Positions 54,324-62,804 of a DNA stretch of 64,000 nt are shown one piece after another; within the stretch, counting starts at the first letter, position 1, and the number at the start of each line of letters is the position of its first letter. The DNA comes from a bacterium 210820-DFI.6.37 (lineage in GTDB: Bacteria; Bacillota; Clostridia; Peptostreptococcales; Anaerovoracaceae), in the NCBI GenBank assembly GCA_020558355.1, contig JAJCKG010000010.1, forward strand, positions 62,001-126,000, written 5' to 3'. A program made the position numbers and the translations under genes. The notes beneath the pieces were generated by a model. That model did no database searches, was not told the origin of the DNA, and was given only the letters and a program-made list of their open reading frames with translations.

Positions 54324-56945
54324 TTATAGTAGGCTTTCGGCAACACGGAAAGCTTCATCGATCTTGGAAGCGTCCTTGGCGCCGGCCTGGGCCATGTCCG
54401 CTTTACCGCCGCCGCCACCGCCGGCTGCCGCCGCAATGGTTTTGATCATCTTCCCCGCGTGATAGCCCTTATCCAGAAGATCATCTGTAAGAGACACGAG
54501 GAAAGTAACCTTTTCGCCGTTTTGAGCGGCAAATACCATAGCTACATTTTTATTATCCTTCTTGATATCGTCTGAAAGTGCCCGAAGATCATTGATGCTG
54601 TAGTCCTTAAAGGATTTCGTCACCAGTTTAACCCCGTTGATTTCTTTCGCTTCTTCCAGCATCTGGTTCAGGGCGCTTCCCATAGCGTTCTTTTTGAATT
54701 CTTCCAGCTCCTTTTTGAGGGTTTTCACTTCATCTGTAAGAGAAGCTACTTTGTTCAGCAGTCCGCTCTGGTTGGTTTTCAGCGCCTTAGCGGCTTCCGC
54801 AAGGGTAGCTTCGGCTTTGTTTGCCTGTTTCAGGATCCCCGCTCCTGTAATGGCTTCGATTCTGCGCACTCCCGCGGCGACGCCGGATTCAGAAAGAATC
54901 TTGAACGCTCCGATCTGGCCGCTGTTTGCCACATGGGTTCCTCCGCACAGCTCCTTACTGTAGTCGCCAATGGATACAACGCGGACAACGTCACCGTATT
55001 TTTCGCTGAACAGACCGATAGCGCCCTCTTTTTCCGCTTCCCCGATGGCCATTTCCCTGGTGGAAACATCAATAAAATGGCTGATTTTATCGTTTACTAT
55101 CGCTTCTACCTTTTCCAGTTCTTCTGCGGTCATGGCCTCAAAGTGGTTAAAGTCAAAGCGAAGCGCGTCCGCGGTAACACTGGAGCCCGCCTGCTGAACG
55201 TGTTCCCCCAGAACCTCCCGCAAAGCCCTGTGAAGCAAATGGGTAGCCGTGTGGTTTCTCGCAGTGCTGTTTCTGTTTGGCGCCGCTACCAGACAGGTAA
55301 CCTGGTCCCCTGAATGGAGTTCTCCCTTTTCCACTTTTATTTTATGTGCGAAAACATTCTGGAATTTGGTTACTTCCAGCACTTCCGCAGCAAAGCTGTC
55401 ATTATAAATCATACCAACGTCACAGGCCTGTCCTCCGCTTTCCGCGTAAAACGGAGTTTTGTCCAGAGTGATCCTTCCGGTATCCCCTTCCTTCAGGCCG
55501 CTGAGAGGCTGTTTGTCCCAGAACATGGCCTGTACGATGCCGGTATCAACCACCGTTTCATATCCTGTAAACTGGGTTTTTCCCTCAAACATAACATCCG
55601 CGGCCGCTTCTTCCCAGCCCGCATCTTCATTGGACTTCTGGGCTTCTCTCGCCTTTCTCTTCTGCTCCTGCATATGGCTATTAAAGCTTTCCACATCCGC
55701 GGAGCATCCCTGTTCTTCCAGAATCTCCTGAGTCAGCTCCAGCGGGAAGCCATAGGTATCGTGAAGCTTGAAGGCTTTTTCGCCGTCCAGTACCGTTTCG
55801 CCGTTTTGCTTCATTTCAGAGACATATTCTTCAATAATATTCATTCCCTGATCGATGGTAGCGCTGAATTTTTCTTCCTCGATCTTAATAACCTTTTTGA
55901 TATATTCCCGCTTTTCCTCCAGCTCAGGGTATGCTTTTCCGGAAATTTCAATTACTCTTCCGCAGAGCTCAGAAAGGAACGCTCCCTGGATTCCCAGCAG
56001 CTTCCCGTGCCGCGCGGCTCTTCTCAGAAGTCTTCTCAGGACATAACCTCTTCCTTCATTACCCGGAATGATCATGTCAGCGATCATAAAGGTAACGGCG
56101 CGGAGGTGGTCTGTAATGATCCGAATGGAAACATCCGTCGGCGCTTTTCCGTTCTGATATTCTACGCCGGCCTTTTGCGCTACACCGTCCAGAACATAGC
56201 GGACGGTATCAATATCAAAGATGGAATCGACGCCCTGCATAATTGTAGCAAGACGCTCCAGTCCCATACCCGTATCAATGTTAGGATGGGCCAGATCGCT
56301 GTAATTCCCGTCGTCATCCTTTGAGAACTGTGTAAATACATGATTCCAGAACTCGATATAGCGGTCACAGTCGCAGCCCGGCTTACAGTCCGGTTTGCCG
56401 CATCCGTATTCTTCGCCCCGATCAAAGTAGATCTCAGAGCATGGACCGCATGGACCGGTGCCGATCTCCCAGAAATTATCATCTTTTCCCAGACGGACGA
56501 TTTTCTCTTCCGGAAAACCAGCTACATCCTTCCAGATGTTATAGGCTTCATCATCCTCTTCGTATACTGTAACCCACAGCCTGTCCTTAGGAAGGTCCAA
56601 AACCTGTGTAATAAATTCCCAGCCCCAGGTAATGGACTCTTTTTTGAAATAATCGCCGAAGGAAAAGCTTCCCAGCATTTCAAAAAAAGTACCGTGTCTG
56701 GAGGTATATCCCACATTTTCGATATCTCCTGTTCTCAGGCATTTCTGACAAGTAGTCATCCGTTTGGAAGGCGGAGTTTCCAGTCCCGCGAAATAAGGCT
56801 TCAGCGGGGCCATACCTGAATTTATAAGAAGTAAGCTCTTATCCTTTTCCGGTATAAGAGAAAAACTCTTTCTTTTATAATGGCCTTTTGATTCGTAAAA
56901 GTTCTGGAAGGCCTCTCTGATTTGGTTAAGTCCAAGCTTTTCCAT
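54324..56945 (-). CDS. alaS: Alanyl-tRNA synthetase
   Basis: An 873-residue enzyme. The class II catalytic part begins MEKLGLNQIREAFQNFYESK and has GMAPLKPYFAGLETPPSKRM and IDTGMGLERLATIMQGVDS. The editing domain has HTATHLLHRALREVLGEHV and the zinc-binding CGGTH (SKELCGGTHVANSGQIGAFK). The C-Ala domain ends with a Gly-rich GGGGGGKADMAQAGAKD. ATG 56945 is preferred; upstream in-frame codons lie before AGGAGG. No T-box is evident in the short leader. Confidence 0.97.
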   Translation of the reverse strand: MEKLGLNQIREAFQNFYESKGHYKRKSFSLIPEKDKSLLLINSGMAPLKPYFAGLETPPSKRMTTCQKCLRTGDIENVGYTSRHGTFFEMLGSFSFGDYFKKESITWGWEFITQVLDLPKDRLWVTVYEEDDEAYNIWKDVAGFPEEKIVRLGKDDNFWEIGTGPCGPCSEIYFDRGEEYGCGKPDCKPGCDCDRYIEFWNHVFTQFSKDDDGNYSDLAHPNIDTGMGLERLATIMQGVDSIFDIDTVRYVLDGVAQKAGVEYQNGKAPTDVSIRIITDHLRAVTFMIADMIIPGNEGRGYVLRRLLRRAARHGKLLGIQGAFLSELCGRVIEISGKAYPELEEKREYIKKVIKIEEEKFSATIDQGMNIIEEYVSEMKQNGETVLDGEKAFKLHDTYGFPLELTQEILEEQGCSADVESFNSHMQEQKRKAREAQKSNEDAGWEEAAADVMFEGKTQFTGYETVVDTGIVQAMFWDKQPLSGLKEGDTGRITLDKTPFYAESGGQACDVGMIYNDSFAAEVLEVTKFQNVFAHKIKVEKGELHSGDQVTCLVAAPNRNSTARNHTATHLLHRALREVLGEHVQQAGSSVTADALRFDFNHFEAMTAEELEKVEAIVNDKISHFIDVSTREMAIGEAEKEGAIGLFSEKYGDVVRVVSIGDYSKELCGGTHVANSGQIGAFKILSESGVAAGVRRIEAITGAGILKQANKAEATLAEAAKALKTNQSGLLNKVASLTDEVKTLKKELEEFKKNAMGSALNQMLEEAKEINGVKLVTKSFKDYSINDLRALSDDIKKDNKNVAMVFAAQNGEKVTFLVSLTDDLLDKGYHAGKMIKTIAAAAGGGGGGKADMAQAGAKDASKIDEAFRVAESLL

Positions 56946-56987
56946 ACTATACTTTTTCCTCCTGATTTTATTAAACAATTACCCTTT

Positions 56988-57016
56988 ATTTTACAATATA
57001 AACTTTGTATTTGCAA
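56988..57016 (-). promoter_or_regulatory. Promoter of alaS
   Basis: On the minus strand TTGCAA (57016-57011) and TAAAAT (56993-56988), 17-base spacer, about 40 bases before the start codon. Confidence 0.65.
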
Positions 57017-57027
57017 GGTGCCCTGGG

Positions 57028-57537
57028 TTATTTTATGTATTTTACCCGGCCCGGGTCATAATATCCTCTGGCTTCTGGCTCCTGTGCCGGAACGCCTACC
57101 GCGATAACCGCGTAAGGAACGCTCGTTACCTTCAGCAGCTCCTGCGCTTTTTCAACCCGCTGCTGGATCGGGTACATTCCGCACCAGCAGGTTCCATATC
57201 CCAGATCCTGCGCCTGCAGAAGAATATTTTCCGCTGCCGCTCCGCAGTCCTGAGGCCAAAAGCCGCTGCAGACCCCCGTCTGTGTATCCGGCAGAGCGCA
57301 GACAGCAATGGCCGCGGAAGCTGTCCGCATCATCCGTGCGTAAGGGCTGATCTGTGTGATCTCCTCCATAATCTCGCGATTTTGAATAACGACAAATTCC
57401 CAGGGACGCGTATTTCCGGCACTGGGCGCCATCATGGCGGCTTCCAGCATTAATTGGATATGATCATCAGGAATTAGGATTCCCTCTTTATATTTCCGTA
57501 TACTTCTTCTTTTCCGGATCGCTTCTGTTACGTTCAT
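57028..57537 (-). CDS. Nitroreductase family protein
   Basis: A 169-residue flavoprotein of the nitroreductase superfamily. It begins MNVTEAIRKRRSIRKYKEG, whose RRSxRxY binds FMN, and has MMAPSAGNTRPWEFVVIQNR, DCGAAAENILLQAQDLGYGT and CWCGMYPIQQRVE. Substrate unknown; many members reduce nitro compounds or quinones with NAD(P)H. AGGAGG precedes the ATG. A promoter and an upstream terminator frame it as a single gene. Confidence 0.9.
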   Translation of the reverse strand: MNVTEAIRKRRSIRKYKEGILIPDDHIQLMLEAAMMAPSAGNTRPWEFVVIQNREIMEEITQISPYARMMRTASAAIAVCALPDTQTGVCSGFWPQDCGAAAENILLQAQDLGYGTCWCGMYPIQQRVEKAQELLKVTSVPYAVIAVGVPAQEPEARGYYDPGRVKYIK

Positions 57538-57565
57538 AGTATCCTCCTGTACTTACTCTGAGCTT

Positions 57566-57594
57566 ATTATATACTTACAAGACGGTCAGCGCAA
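57566..57594 (-). promoter_or_regulatory. Probable promoter of the nitroreductase gene
   Basis: On the minus strand TTGCGC (57594-57589) and TATAAT (57571-57566), 17-base spacer. Confidence 0.5.
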
Positions 57595-57625
57595 ACAAAA
57601 AGCCGCGTTTTTTCCGCGGCCTTTG
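57592..57625 (-). terminator. Terminator of the two small minus-strand genes
   Basis: GCCGCG (57602-57607) pairs with CGCGGC (57615-57620) around six to seven bases. On the minus strand it ends in TTTTTGTTT; the plus side also has a T-rich run. Confidence 0.8.
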
Positions 57626-57635
57626 TTTTCAATGT

Positions 57636-57770
57636 TTAAAAGGATTCTTTCTTCAGCTGCTCCAGGATTCCGTCGTCATGGTCCAGGTCTTTTCTGGTCA
57701 TGCCCAGTATTTCATAATCCCGCATTCTCTCCCACAGCCTGTCTTTATCCAGTTCATTGGAAAGCTTCAT
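57636..57770 (-). CDS. Small hypothetical protein, 44 residues
   Basis: A charged peptide with no membrane segment: it starts MKLSNELDKDRLWERMRDYE and contains MTRKDLDHDDGILEQLKKES. I recognise no family. Its ATG directly follows the stop codon of the upstream small gene, with GGAGGTGAT, a near-perfect ribosome binding site, inside that gene's end. A terminator follows. The coupling and site support a real gene. Confidence 0.65.
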   Translation of the reverse strand: MKLSNELDKDRLWERMRDYEILGMTRKDLDHDDGILEQLKKESF

Positions 57771-57941
57771 TTACATCACCTCCGTCAATTTGTCCGCGAC
57801 ATCTTTTAAATCGTCCACCGTATCCCGCATACTTCTTTGAATATGGCGCTGATCCCGGTCAGGCATTAACATATACACGGACATAAAAACTGCCGCTCCG
57901 GCAATTCCCATGCCAACCGCGCTGCTGCAAAATTTACCCAT
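57771..57941 (-). CDS. Small single-span protein with YtxH-like tail, 56 residues
   Basis: A Gly/Ala-rich membrane helix (SAVGMGIAGAAVFMSVYMLM, about residues 7-26) is followed by a charged helix (HIQRSMRDTVDDLKDVADKL). This resembles small YtxH-like envelope proteins of Firmicutes, but the match is only in general form. AAAAGGAGG lies about eight bases before the ATG. It is coupled to the 44-residue gene after it. Confidence 0.7.
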   Translation of the reverse strand: MGKFCSSAVGMGIAGAAVFMSVYMLMPDRDQRHIQRSMRDTVDDLKDVADKLTEVM

Positions 57942-57989
57942 TGTCTGGTCCTCCTTTTCTATAATATAAATTTAGTATTCCCGCGCGGA

Positions 57990-58011
57990 CCGGAGCTTTA
58001 TGCTGGCAATG
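57990..58011. repeat. 22-bp direct repeat, copy A
   Basis: The 22-base sequence starting CCGGAGCTTTATGC and ending TGGCAATG is identical to 58413-58434. Flanking bases on both sides are partly alike. The two copies bracket the 31-residue peptide gene and its decayed copy. Confidence 0.75.
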
Positions 58012-58033
58012 ATATTGAAACGCAAAATTTCTA

Positions 58034-58129
58034 CTACTTAAATAGCTTTCTTATCAGACGAATTATAATATAAAAAAAGGCGACTATTATAAGTACTGTG
58101 ATAATAAAATTGATTGGAATGTTAGCCAT
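58034..58129 (-). CDS. 31-residue hydrophobic membrane peptide
   Basis: It starts MANIPINFIITVLIIVAFFY and continues through IIIRLIRKLFK: one membrane helix with a short basic C-terminus. AAGGAG lies seven bases before the ATG, and a promoter with an extended -10 is found 40 bases upstream. Such peptides resemble toxins of type I toxin-antitoxin pairs or small membrane regulators; no antisense RNA promoter has been demonstrated here. A decayed relative lies at 58273-58314. I do not recognise a named family. Confidence 0.6.
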   Translation of the reverse strand: MANIPINFIITVLIIVAFFYIIIRLIRKLFK

Positions 58130-58167
58130 GGTAAATCTCCTTTCTGTTACAATACTATAGTTTTTAG

Positions 58168-58196
58168 ATTTTATCATAAATCATCTTACCTATGAA
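58168..58196 (-). promoter_or_regulatory. Probable promoter of the 31-residue peptide gene
   Basis: On the minus strand TTCATA (58196-58191) and TAAAAT (58173-58168), 17-base spacer, with an extended -10 TGA before TAAAAT. Confidence 0.5.
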
Positions 58197-58272
58197 AATC
58201 ACAACTGCCAATTGCGCCCCCTCAATTGTCAATTCCAACCAAGTACCATCAAAATCATCTTATTGACGACAC

Positions 58273-58314
58273 CTAAAACAGTTTTCTTATAAGACAGATT
58301 ATAACATAACAAAT
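58273..58314 (-). pseudogene. Decayed copy of the 31-residue peptide gene
   Basis: On the minus strand this reads ICYVIICLIRKLF then a stop, matching the FYIIIRLIRKLF end of the intact peptide. Upstream in frame there is a stop and no start codon or ribosome binding site, so only a remnant is left. A DNA match (TTTCTTAT-AGAC and neighbouring bases) supports a common origin. Confidence 0.5.
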
Positions 58315-58412
58315 GCCCCTTTATATATGTTAGACGCAAAATGACATAAAAAGTTTCAAATTTTTTCGAAAAATATTTTAGAAAAATTAAGCGGTTAGCA
58401 TCCCTGAGCAGG

Positions 58413-58434
58413 CCGGAGCTTTATGCTGGCAATG
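58413..58434. repeat. 22-bp direct repeat, copy B
   Basis: Identical to copy A at 57990-58011; lies about 90 bases before the aldo-keto reductase start codon. Confidence 0.75.
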
Positions 58435-58454
58435 GCTTTTCGATACGAAAGTTC

Positions 58455-58483
58455 TTGCATCCTTATTCTTCCTGTGTTATACC
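58455..58483 (+). promoter_or_regulatory. Probable promoter of the aldo-keto reductase gene
   Basis: TTGCAT (58455-58460) and TATACC (58478-58483), 17-base spacer, about 40 bases before the start codon. Confidence 0.45.
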
Positions 58484-58520
58484 AAAAGAAACGAATTTTT
58501 TTAAAGCTTTGAGGTTAATT

Positions 58521-59477
58521 ATGGAAAAAAAATTGTTAGGAAATACAGGGCTTGAGGTGACGCCTGTCGGCTTTGGCGTCCTTACTGTGGGAAACACGCA
58601 GCTGGATCTTCCTCTTGCGGAAGGCGCGGAGGTGCTTCGCTACGGACTGGAAAAGGGAATTAATTTTTTAGACACAGCCCAATATTACGAAACCTACCCG
58701 TATATCCGGGAAGCGCTGAAGGGTACGGATTTTCACCCTGTTATCTGTTCAAAATCCCTGGATCTGACCTACAGTCAGATGGAATACGCCATCCAGGAAG
58801 CCCTGCGGGAGATGGAGCTGGAGACCATCGATATTTTTCTGCTCCATGAAGTAAGAAGCGGTTCTGACTGGGATGACCGGGCAGGCGCATGGAGATGCCT
58901 TCAAGACGCGAAAGCGGCAGGTCTTGTAAAAGCCATTGGAGTTTCTACCCATCATGTAGATGTTGCCATGCGAATAGCCTCTGTTCCGGAAGCCGATGTT
59001 CTCTTCCCGCTTATTAATTTCAAGAGCCTTGGAATACGCAAAGGCGACGGTCCGGGGACAAAGGAGGAAATGGCCGAAGCCATCAAGGCAAACGCCATGG
59101 CGGGAAAGGGCGTCTTTGCCATGAAAGCCTTCGGCGGCGGAAATCTGACCGGCTCTTATGTAGAAGCCTTAGATTATGTCAAAAATCTTGAAGGCGTGGT
59201 TTCTATCATGATTGGGTTTGGAAAAAAAGAAGAAATCGACCGAATTGTAGAATACGCGGAAGGCCGTCTTGCGGAGGATTATGTTCCGGATATTTCAAAG
59301 AAGAAAATCCATATCGATCAGGGAGACTGTGAAGGCTGCGGCGCCTGTATCCAGCGTTGCCCGAACCGGGCGATTTTTCGAAATGAAAACGGACTGGCTC
59401 AGGTGGATCACAGCGTCTGCCTTACCTGCGGCTACTGCGCTCCGGTCTGTCCAGTCCGGGCGATCATCTTGTTCTAG
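58521..59477 (+). CDS. Aldo-keto reductase with C-terminal ferredoxin domain
   Basis: A 318-residue fusion. Residues about 1-255 form an aldo-keto reductase barrel: KLLGNTGLEVTPVGFGVLTV, NFLDTAQYYETYPYIREAL with catalytic Asp and Tyr, and DIFLLHEVRSGSDW. From about 270 there are two 4Fe-4S motifs, CEGCGACIQRCPNRAIF and CLTCGYCAPVCPVRAI. Such proteins are common in anaerobes and probably take electrons from ferredoxin rather than NADPH; the substrate is unknown. ATG 58521 follows GAGG. It converges with mnmA. Confidence 0.9.
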   Translation: MEKKLLGNTGLEVTPVGFGVLTVGNTQLDLPLAEGAEVLRYGLEKGINFLDTAQYYETYPYIREALKGTDFHPVICSKSLDLTYSQMEYAIQEALREMELETIDIFLLHEVRSGSDWDDRAGAWRCLQDAKAAGLVKAIGVSTHHVDVAMRIASVPEADVLFPLINFKSLGIRKGDGPGTKEEMAEAIKANAMAGKGVFAMKAFGGGNLTGSYVEALDYVKNLEGVVSIMIGFGKKEEIDRIVEYAEGRLAEDYVPDISKKKIHIDQGDCEGCGACIQRCPNRAIFRNENGLAQVDHSVCLTCGYCAPVCPVRAIILF

Positions 59478-59500
59478 TTTACATAATAATTTTATGGAAG

Positions 59501-60568
59501 CTAATCGATGAATCCGCCTCCCACAACACATCCATCGATATAAAATACAATCGACTGTCCCGGGGTGGCCGCCCGCTGCTTTTCTTCAAAAACAGCTTTT
59601 ACTCGTCCTCCGGGCAGTTTTTCTATTACCGCGGGAGACGGCTTCGCGGCGTAGCGTATCTTTGCCAGAACCCTTTTCCCTTCCAGAAAATCCGGCATTT
59701 GGCTTCCATCTGAGGAAGGAAAAAAACAGTCTGCGCAAATTACTTCCCGGGAAAAAAGCTCTTCATGATCCCCCAGTGTTATATTTCCTGTTTTCGGATC
59801 CAGCTTTGTAACAAAAACCGGCTTTCCGAATGTGACGCCAAGGCCCTTTCTCTGTCCGATGGTATAGCAGGCAAGTCCCTTATGTCTTCCAAGGATCTCC
59901 CCCTCCTTATTGATAAAGTTTCCTTCTTTCAGGTCAAAGCCTTTCTCCTTTATGTATTGAATATAGTCCAGGTCTCGCGGAAGAAAACAGATCTCCTGGC
60001 TGTCTTTTGCCTCAGCGTTGGACATATGCCCGCGGCGGGCGATTTCTCTGGCCGCTTCCTTATCCGCCATTTCGGAAAGAGGCAGCAAAAGCCGCTGGAT
60101 AACAGAAGACGAAAGACGATACAGCATATAAGACTGGTCTTTCTTCTGACTTGCCGCCTGCCTGATGGTCCACCCCAGCGCCGGATCAAAGCCAGTCCGC
60201 GCGTAATGGCCAGTGGCAATGTGAAAGGCGCCCAGCCGGTCCGCTTCCTGAATCAGTACGTTGAACTTTACCGCCGGATTGCAGAGGATACATGGATTAG
60301 GCGTTCTGCCAGACAGATATTCCCGGCAGAAATTGTCGATGACAGTTTCCTCAAAGATCTGATGCGTATTCCGGTAAACGAACGGAATTCCTATTTGTGA
60401 AGCGACGCGTTCCGCAGCGTCTTTTCCCTCCTGATTTCCTTCTGAAATATCGAAATAAAGTCCGGTCACCTGATAGCCGTTTTCCCGCAACAACAAAGCA
60501 GCGGTAGTACTGTCTACTCCGCCGCTTAATCCTAATATCACTTTCTTTTTATCCAGTGAACGCTCCAT
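59501..60568 (-). CDS. mnmA: tRNA-uridine 2-sulfurtransferase MnmA
   Basis: A 355-residue enzyme that thiolates uridine 34 of tRNA. It has the PP-loop VILGLSGGVDSTTAALLLRE, the catalytic cysteine in TPNPCILCNPAVKFNVLIQE, FHIATGHYAR, and the second cysteine in AKDSQEICFLPRDLDYI. The C-terminal domain follows. ATG 60568 lies one base after the iscU stop, so translation is coupled; the much longer upstream frame is antisense to iscU and rejected. IscS beside it supplies the sulfur. Confidence 0.96.
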   Translation of the reverse strand: MERSLDKKKVILGLSGGVDSTTAALLLRENGYQVTGLYFDISEGNQEGKDAAERVASQIGIPFVYRNTHQIFEETVIDNFCREYLSGRTPNPCILCNPAVKFNVLIQEADRLGAFHIATGHYARTGFDPALGWTIRQAASQKKDQSYMLYRLSSSVIQRLLLPLSEMADKEAAREIARRGHMSNAEAKDSQEICFLPRDLDYIQYIKEKGFDLKEGNFINKEGEILGRHKGLACYTIGQRKGLGVTFGKPVFVTKLDPKTGNITLGDHEELFSREVICADCFFPSSDGSQMPDFLEGKRVLAKIRYAAKPSPAVIEKLPGGRVKAVFEEKQRAATPGQSIVFYIDGCVVGGGFID

Positions 60569-60569
60569 T

Positions 60570-61022
60570 TTATTCTTCCTCTGGAATGTCGTGATGATCC
60601 TCTTCCTCTTCGTTTGGATCAAAACCTTCCAGTCCCTTATAGGTCTTTCCGTTCTTCTGCGCGTAGTCATAAATGGCAGATTTGATAGCGTGATCAGCCA
60701 GAACAGAACAGTGAACCTTAATAGCGGGAAGTCCGCCCAGTTCGTCAATAATCTGCTTGTTGGTCAGTTCCAGCGCTTCGTCGATGGTCATACCGATTAT
60801 CATATCGGTAGCGACACTGGAAGAAGCGATTGCGGAACCGCATCCAAAGGTTTTGAACTTCGCGTCTGTAATCTTATCATCTTCCACAGTAATGGAGATC
60901 TGCATCATATCGCCGCATACCGGGCTTCCATAAGTACCAACGCCGTCAGCGTTTTCGATTTCTCCAACATTATGTGGATTCATGAAGTGATCCATTACTT
61001 TATCGTTATACATGTTTGCCAT
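60570..61022 (-). CDS. iscU: Fe-S cluster scaffold IscU/NifU-like protein
   Basis: A 150-residue scaffold on which IscS-derived sulfur and iron form clusters. It starts with NDKVMDHFMNPHNVGEIENA and has the three cysteines in GSPVCGDMMQISI, FKTFGCGSAIASSS and VHCSVLADHAI, with Asp after the first. The C-terminus carries an acidic/His tail (DPNEEEEDHHDIPEEE). It lies four bases after iscS. Confidence 0.95.
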   Translation of the reverse strand: MANMYNDKVMDHFMNPHNVGEIENADGVGTYGSPVCGDMMQISITVEDDKITDAKFKTFGCGSAIASSSVATDMIIGMTIDEALELTNKQIIDELGGLPAIKVHCSVLADHAIKSAIYDYAQKNGKTYKGLEGFDPNEEEEDHHDIPEEE

Positions 61023-61026
61023 GTTA

Positions 61027-62196
61027 TTACCATCCTTTCTTGCTTGATACTGATGAAATTTCTCTTAATTTATTTACCACTTTTGTCAGGGTTGAAACAA
61101 CATAGTCGATATCTTCCTTCGTCGTCATATCTCCCACTGTCATACGCAAAGTACCGTGGATTCGTTCTACCGGAATGCCCAGCGCTGACAGCACGTGCGA
61201 TGGTGTCAGAGACGCCGATGAGCAGGCGGATCCTGTGGAAACCGCAATGCCGTTCATATCCAGGTACAGCAGCATCGCTTCCCCTTCGATGTATTCAAAG
61301 GTAAGATTCGCGTTTCCCGGATGTCTGTGCTCCATAGAGCCGTTTACATAGACATTCTCAAGGTTTTTCTGTATTTCTTCAATCAGATAGTCTCTCATTT
61401 GAGAGGAATGTCTGATATGTTCTTCAAGGCCTGTACGCGCCAGTTCCGCCGCTTTTCCGAACCCGACGATGCCCGCCGTGTTTTCGGTCCCGGCTCTCTT
61501 TTTACTTTCCTGAGCGCCGCCGTGCAGATAGTTGGAAATACGAACGCCTTTATGGGTGTATAAAGCGCCGACTCCCTTTGGCCCGTATATTTTATGCGCG
61601 GACATAGAAAGCATATCTACGCCCAGTTCTTTTACATCGATCGCAACATTGCCTACTGCCTGAACCGCGTCTGTATGAAAGAGGACTCCGTGTTTTTTCG
61701 CGACAGCAGCCAGTTCTTTAATGGGCTCAATGGTTCCCACTTCGTTATTGACGAACATGATGCTGACAAGAATGGTTTTATCCGTAATAGCGGCTTCCAG
61801 ATCCGCAGGATCTACTCTGCCCTCACTGTCTACATCCAGATAAGTTACCTCATATCCCCTTTTTTCCAGGAATTCGCAGGTGTGAAGCAATGCGTGATGT
61901 TCAATTTTTGTCGTTATAATGTGATTCCCCTTGTTTTTCAGAGCGTCAGCAGTACCCATAACAGCCCAGTTATCCGCCTCTGTACCGCAGGAGGTAAAGG
62001 TGATTTCTTTATCCTGCGCGCCGATCAGCTGTGCGACCTGATGTCTTGCCTTTGCAAGGGCTTCCTTTGGTTCAGCCGCTATGCTGTACAAACTGGAAGG
62101 GTTTCCAAAATTCTCAGTAAAATATGGAAGCATCTCATCTAAAACTTCCTTTTTTACTGGCGTGGTTGCTGAATAGTCTAAATATACCTGTCGCAT
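61027..62196 (-). CDS. iscS: Cysteine desulfurase (IscS/NifS type)
   Basis: A 389-residue PLP enzyme releasing sulfur from cysteine for Fe-S clusters and tRNA thiolation. It begins RQVYLDYSATTPVKKEVLDE, has the PLP lysine in MSAHKIYGPKGVGALYTHKG and the active cysteine loop in VSTGSACSSASLTPSHVLSA. The order iscS-iscU-mnmA with one- to four-base gaps is a common Clostridia operon. No iscR regulator gene precedes it. GGAG lies before the ATG. Confidence 0.96.
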   Translation of the reverse strand: MRQVYLDYSATTPVKKEVLDEMLPYFTENFGNPSSLYSIAAEPKEALAKARHQVAQLIGAQDKEITFTSCGTEADNWAVMGTADALKNKGNHIITTKIEHHALLHTCEFLEKRGYEVTYLDVDSEGRVDPADLEAAITDKTILVSIMFVNNEVGTIEPIKELAAVAKKHGVLFHTDAVQAVGNVAIDVKELGVDMLSMSAHKIYGPKGVGALYTHKGVRISNYLHGGAQESKKRAGTENTAGIVGFGKAAELARTGLEEHIRHSSQMRDYLIEEIQKNLENVYVNGSMEHRHPGNANLTFEYIEGEAMLLYLDMNGIAVSTGSACSSASLTPSHVLSALGIPVERIHGTLRMTVGDMTTKEDIDYVVSTLTKVVNKLREISSVSSKKGW

Positions 62197-62238
62197 GATT
62201 TACTCCTTTTCCATCAATTCCTATCAATACAATATATT

Positions 62239-62267
62239 ATTATACCAGCATTCAGCCGTTTTTAAAC
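62239..62267 (-). promoter_or_regulatory. Probable promoter of the iscS operon
   Basis: On the minus strand a perfect TATAAT (62244-62239) with an extended -10 TGG; the -35 (GTTTAA, 62267-62262) is poor. Confidence 0.5.
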
Positions 62268-62286
62268 ACTTTTTGGCAAATTTTTT

Positions 62287-62724
62287 TTAAAGTTTTGCCA
62301 TTTCCAAAATAGTCAGAATATACTCTCCGTCATTTTCCTTTATGACCAGATTATAAATTCCGCCTGAAACCGTATTTCCGCTGTCCCATAAGATCTCGGC
62401 CTGGTAGGTTGTATAACAAAACAGCTTCTTTTTTTGCTCGATCTCTCGGACCTTAACCGAACAGGAACGCTCCGGGGGCAATCCGCTCCGAAGTTCCTTA
62501 AGATCCTTTGATAGCAGCCCTTCCCCTTCGATCTGGCGCAGCTGTTTTTCAGCCTCCGTATCCGGTATGGCTCCGGAGGACGCGCTCCGCAGTATTTTTG
62601 CCCGCTGGACTACCAGCGCTTTTGCGGCCTCCCGCGGGTCCTTTGCGGAAAACCCACTGAAAAAGCAGAATACCATCACGACAAGAGCCGCAGCTGCCAG
62701 TAAATTATAATATCCGCGTTTCAT
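62287..62724 (-). CDS. Hypothetical exported or membrane-anchored protein
   Basis: A 145-residue protein with one N-terminal hydrophobic segment (YYNLLAAAALVVMVFCFFSG) and no clear lipobox. The rest carries a helical part (AEKQLRQIEGEGLLSKDLKE) and a small beta domain (KKKLFCYTTYQAEILWDSGN, VIKENDGEYILTILEM). I recognise no family. ATG 62724 follows GAGGTGG; a GTG at 62733 is possible. It lies between iscS and the DUF896 gene. Confidence 0.65.
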   Translation of the reverse strand: MKRGYYNLLAAAALVVMVFCFFSGFSAKDPREAAKALVVQRAKILRSASSGAIPDTEAEKQLRQIEGEGLLSKDLKELRSGLPPERSCSVKVREIEQKKKLFCYTTYQAEILWDSGNTVSGGIYNLVIKENDGEYILTILEMAKL

Positions 62725-62762
62725 ATGTACCACCTCGTCTTTTGTGCTATAGCAGATATTAT

Positions 62763-62803
62763 AATGGAAAGACAGCGGGAATTCTGCTCCTTTCCGCCGT
62801 CTT
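62763..62803 (-). terminator. Probable terminator after the DUF896 gene
   Basis: On the minus strand AAGACGGCGG (62803-62794) pairs with CCGCTGTCTT (62778-62769), ten pairs including one G-T, followed by a short T-rich run. Confidence 0.45.
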
Positions 62804-62804
62804 A

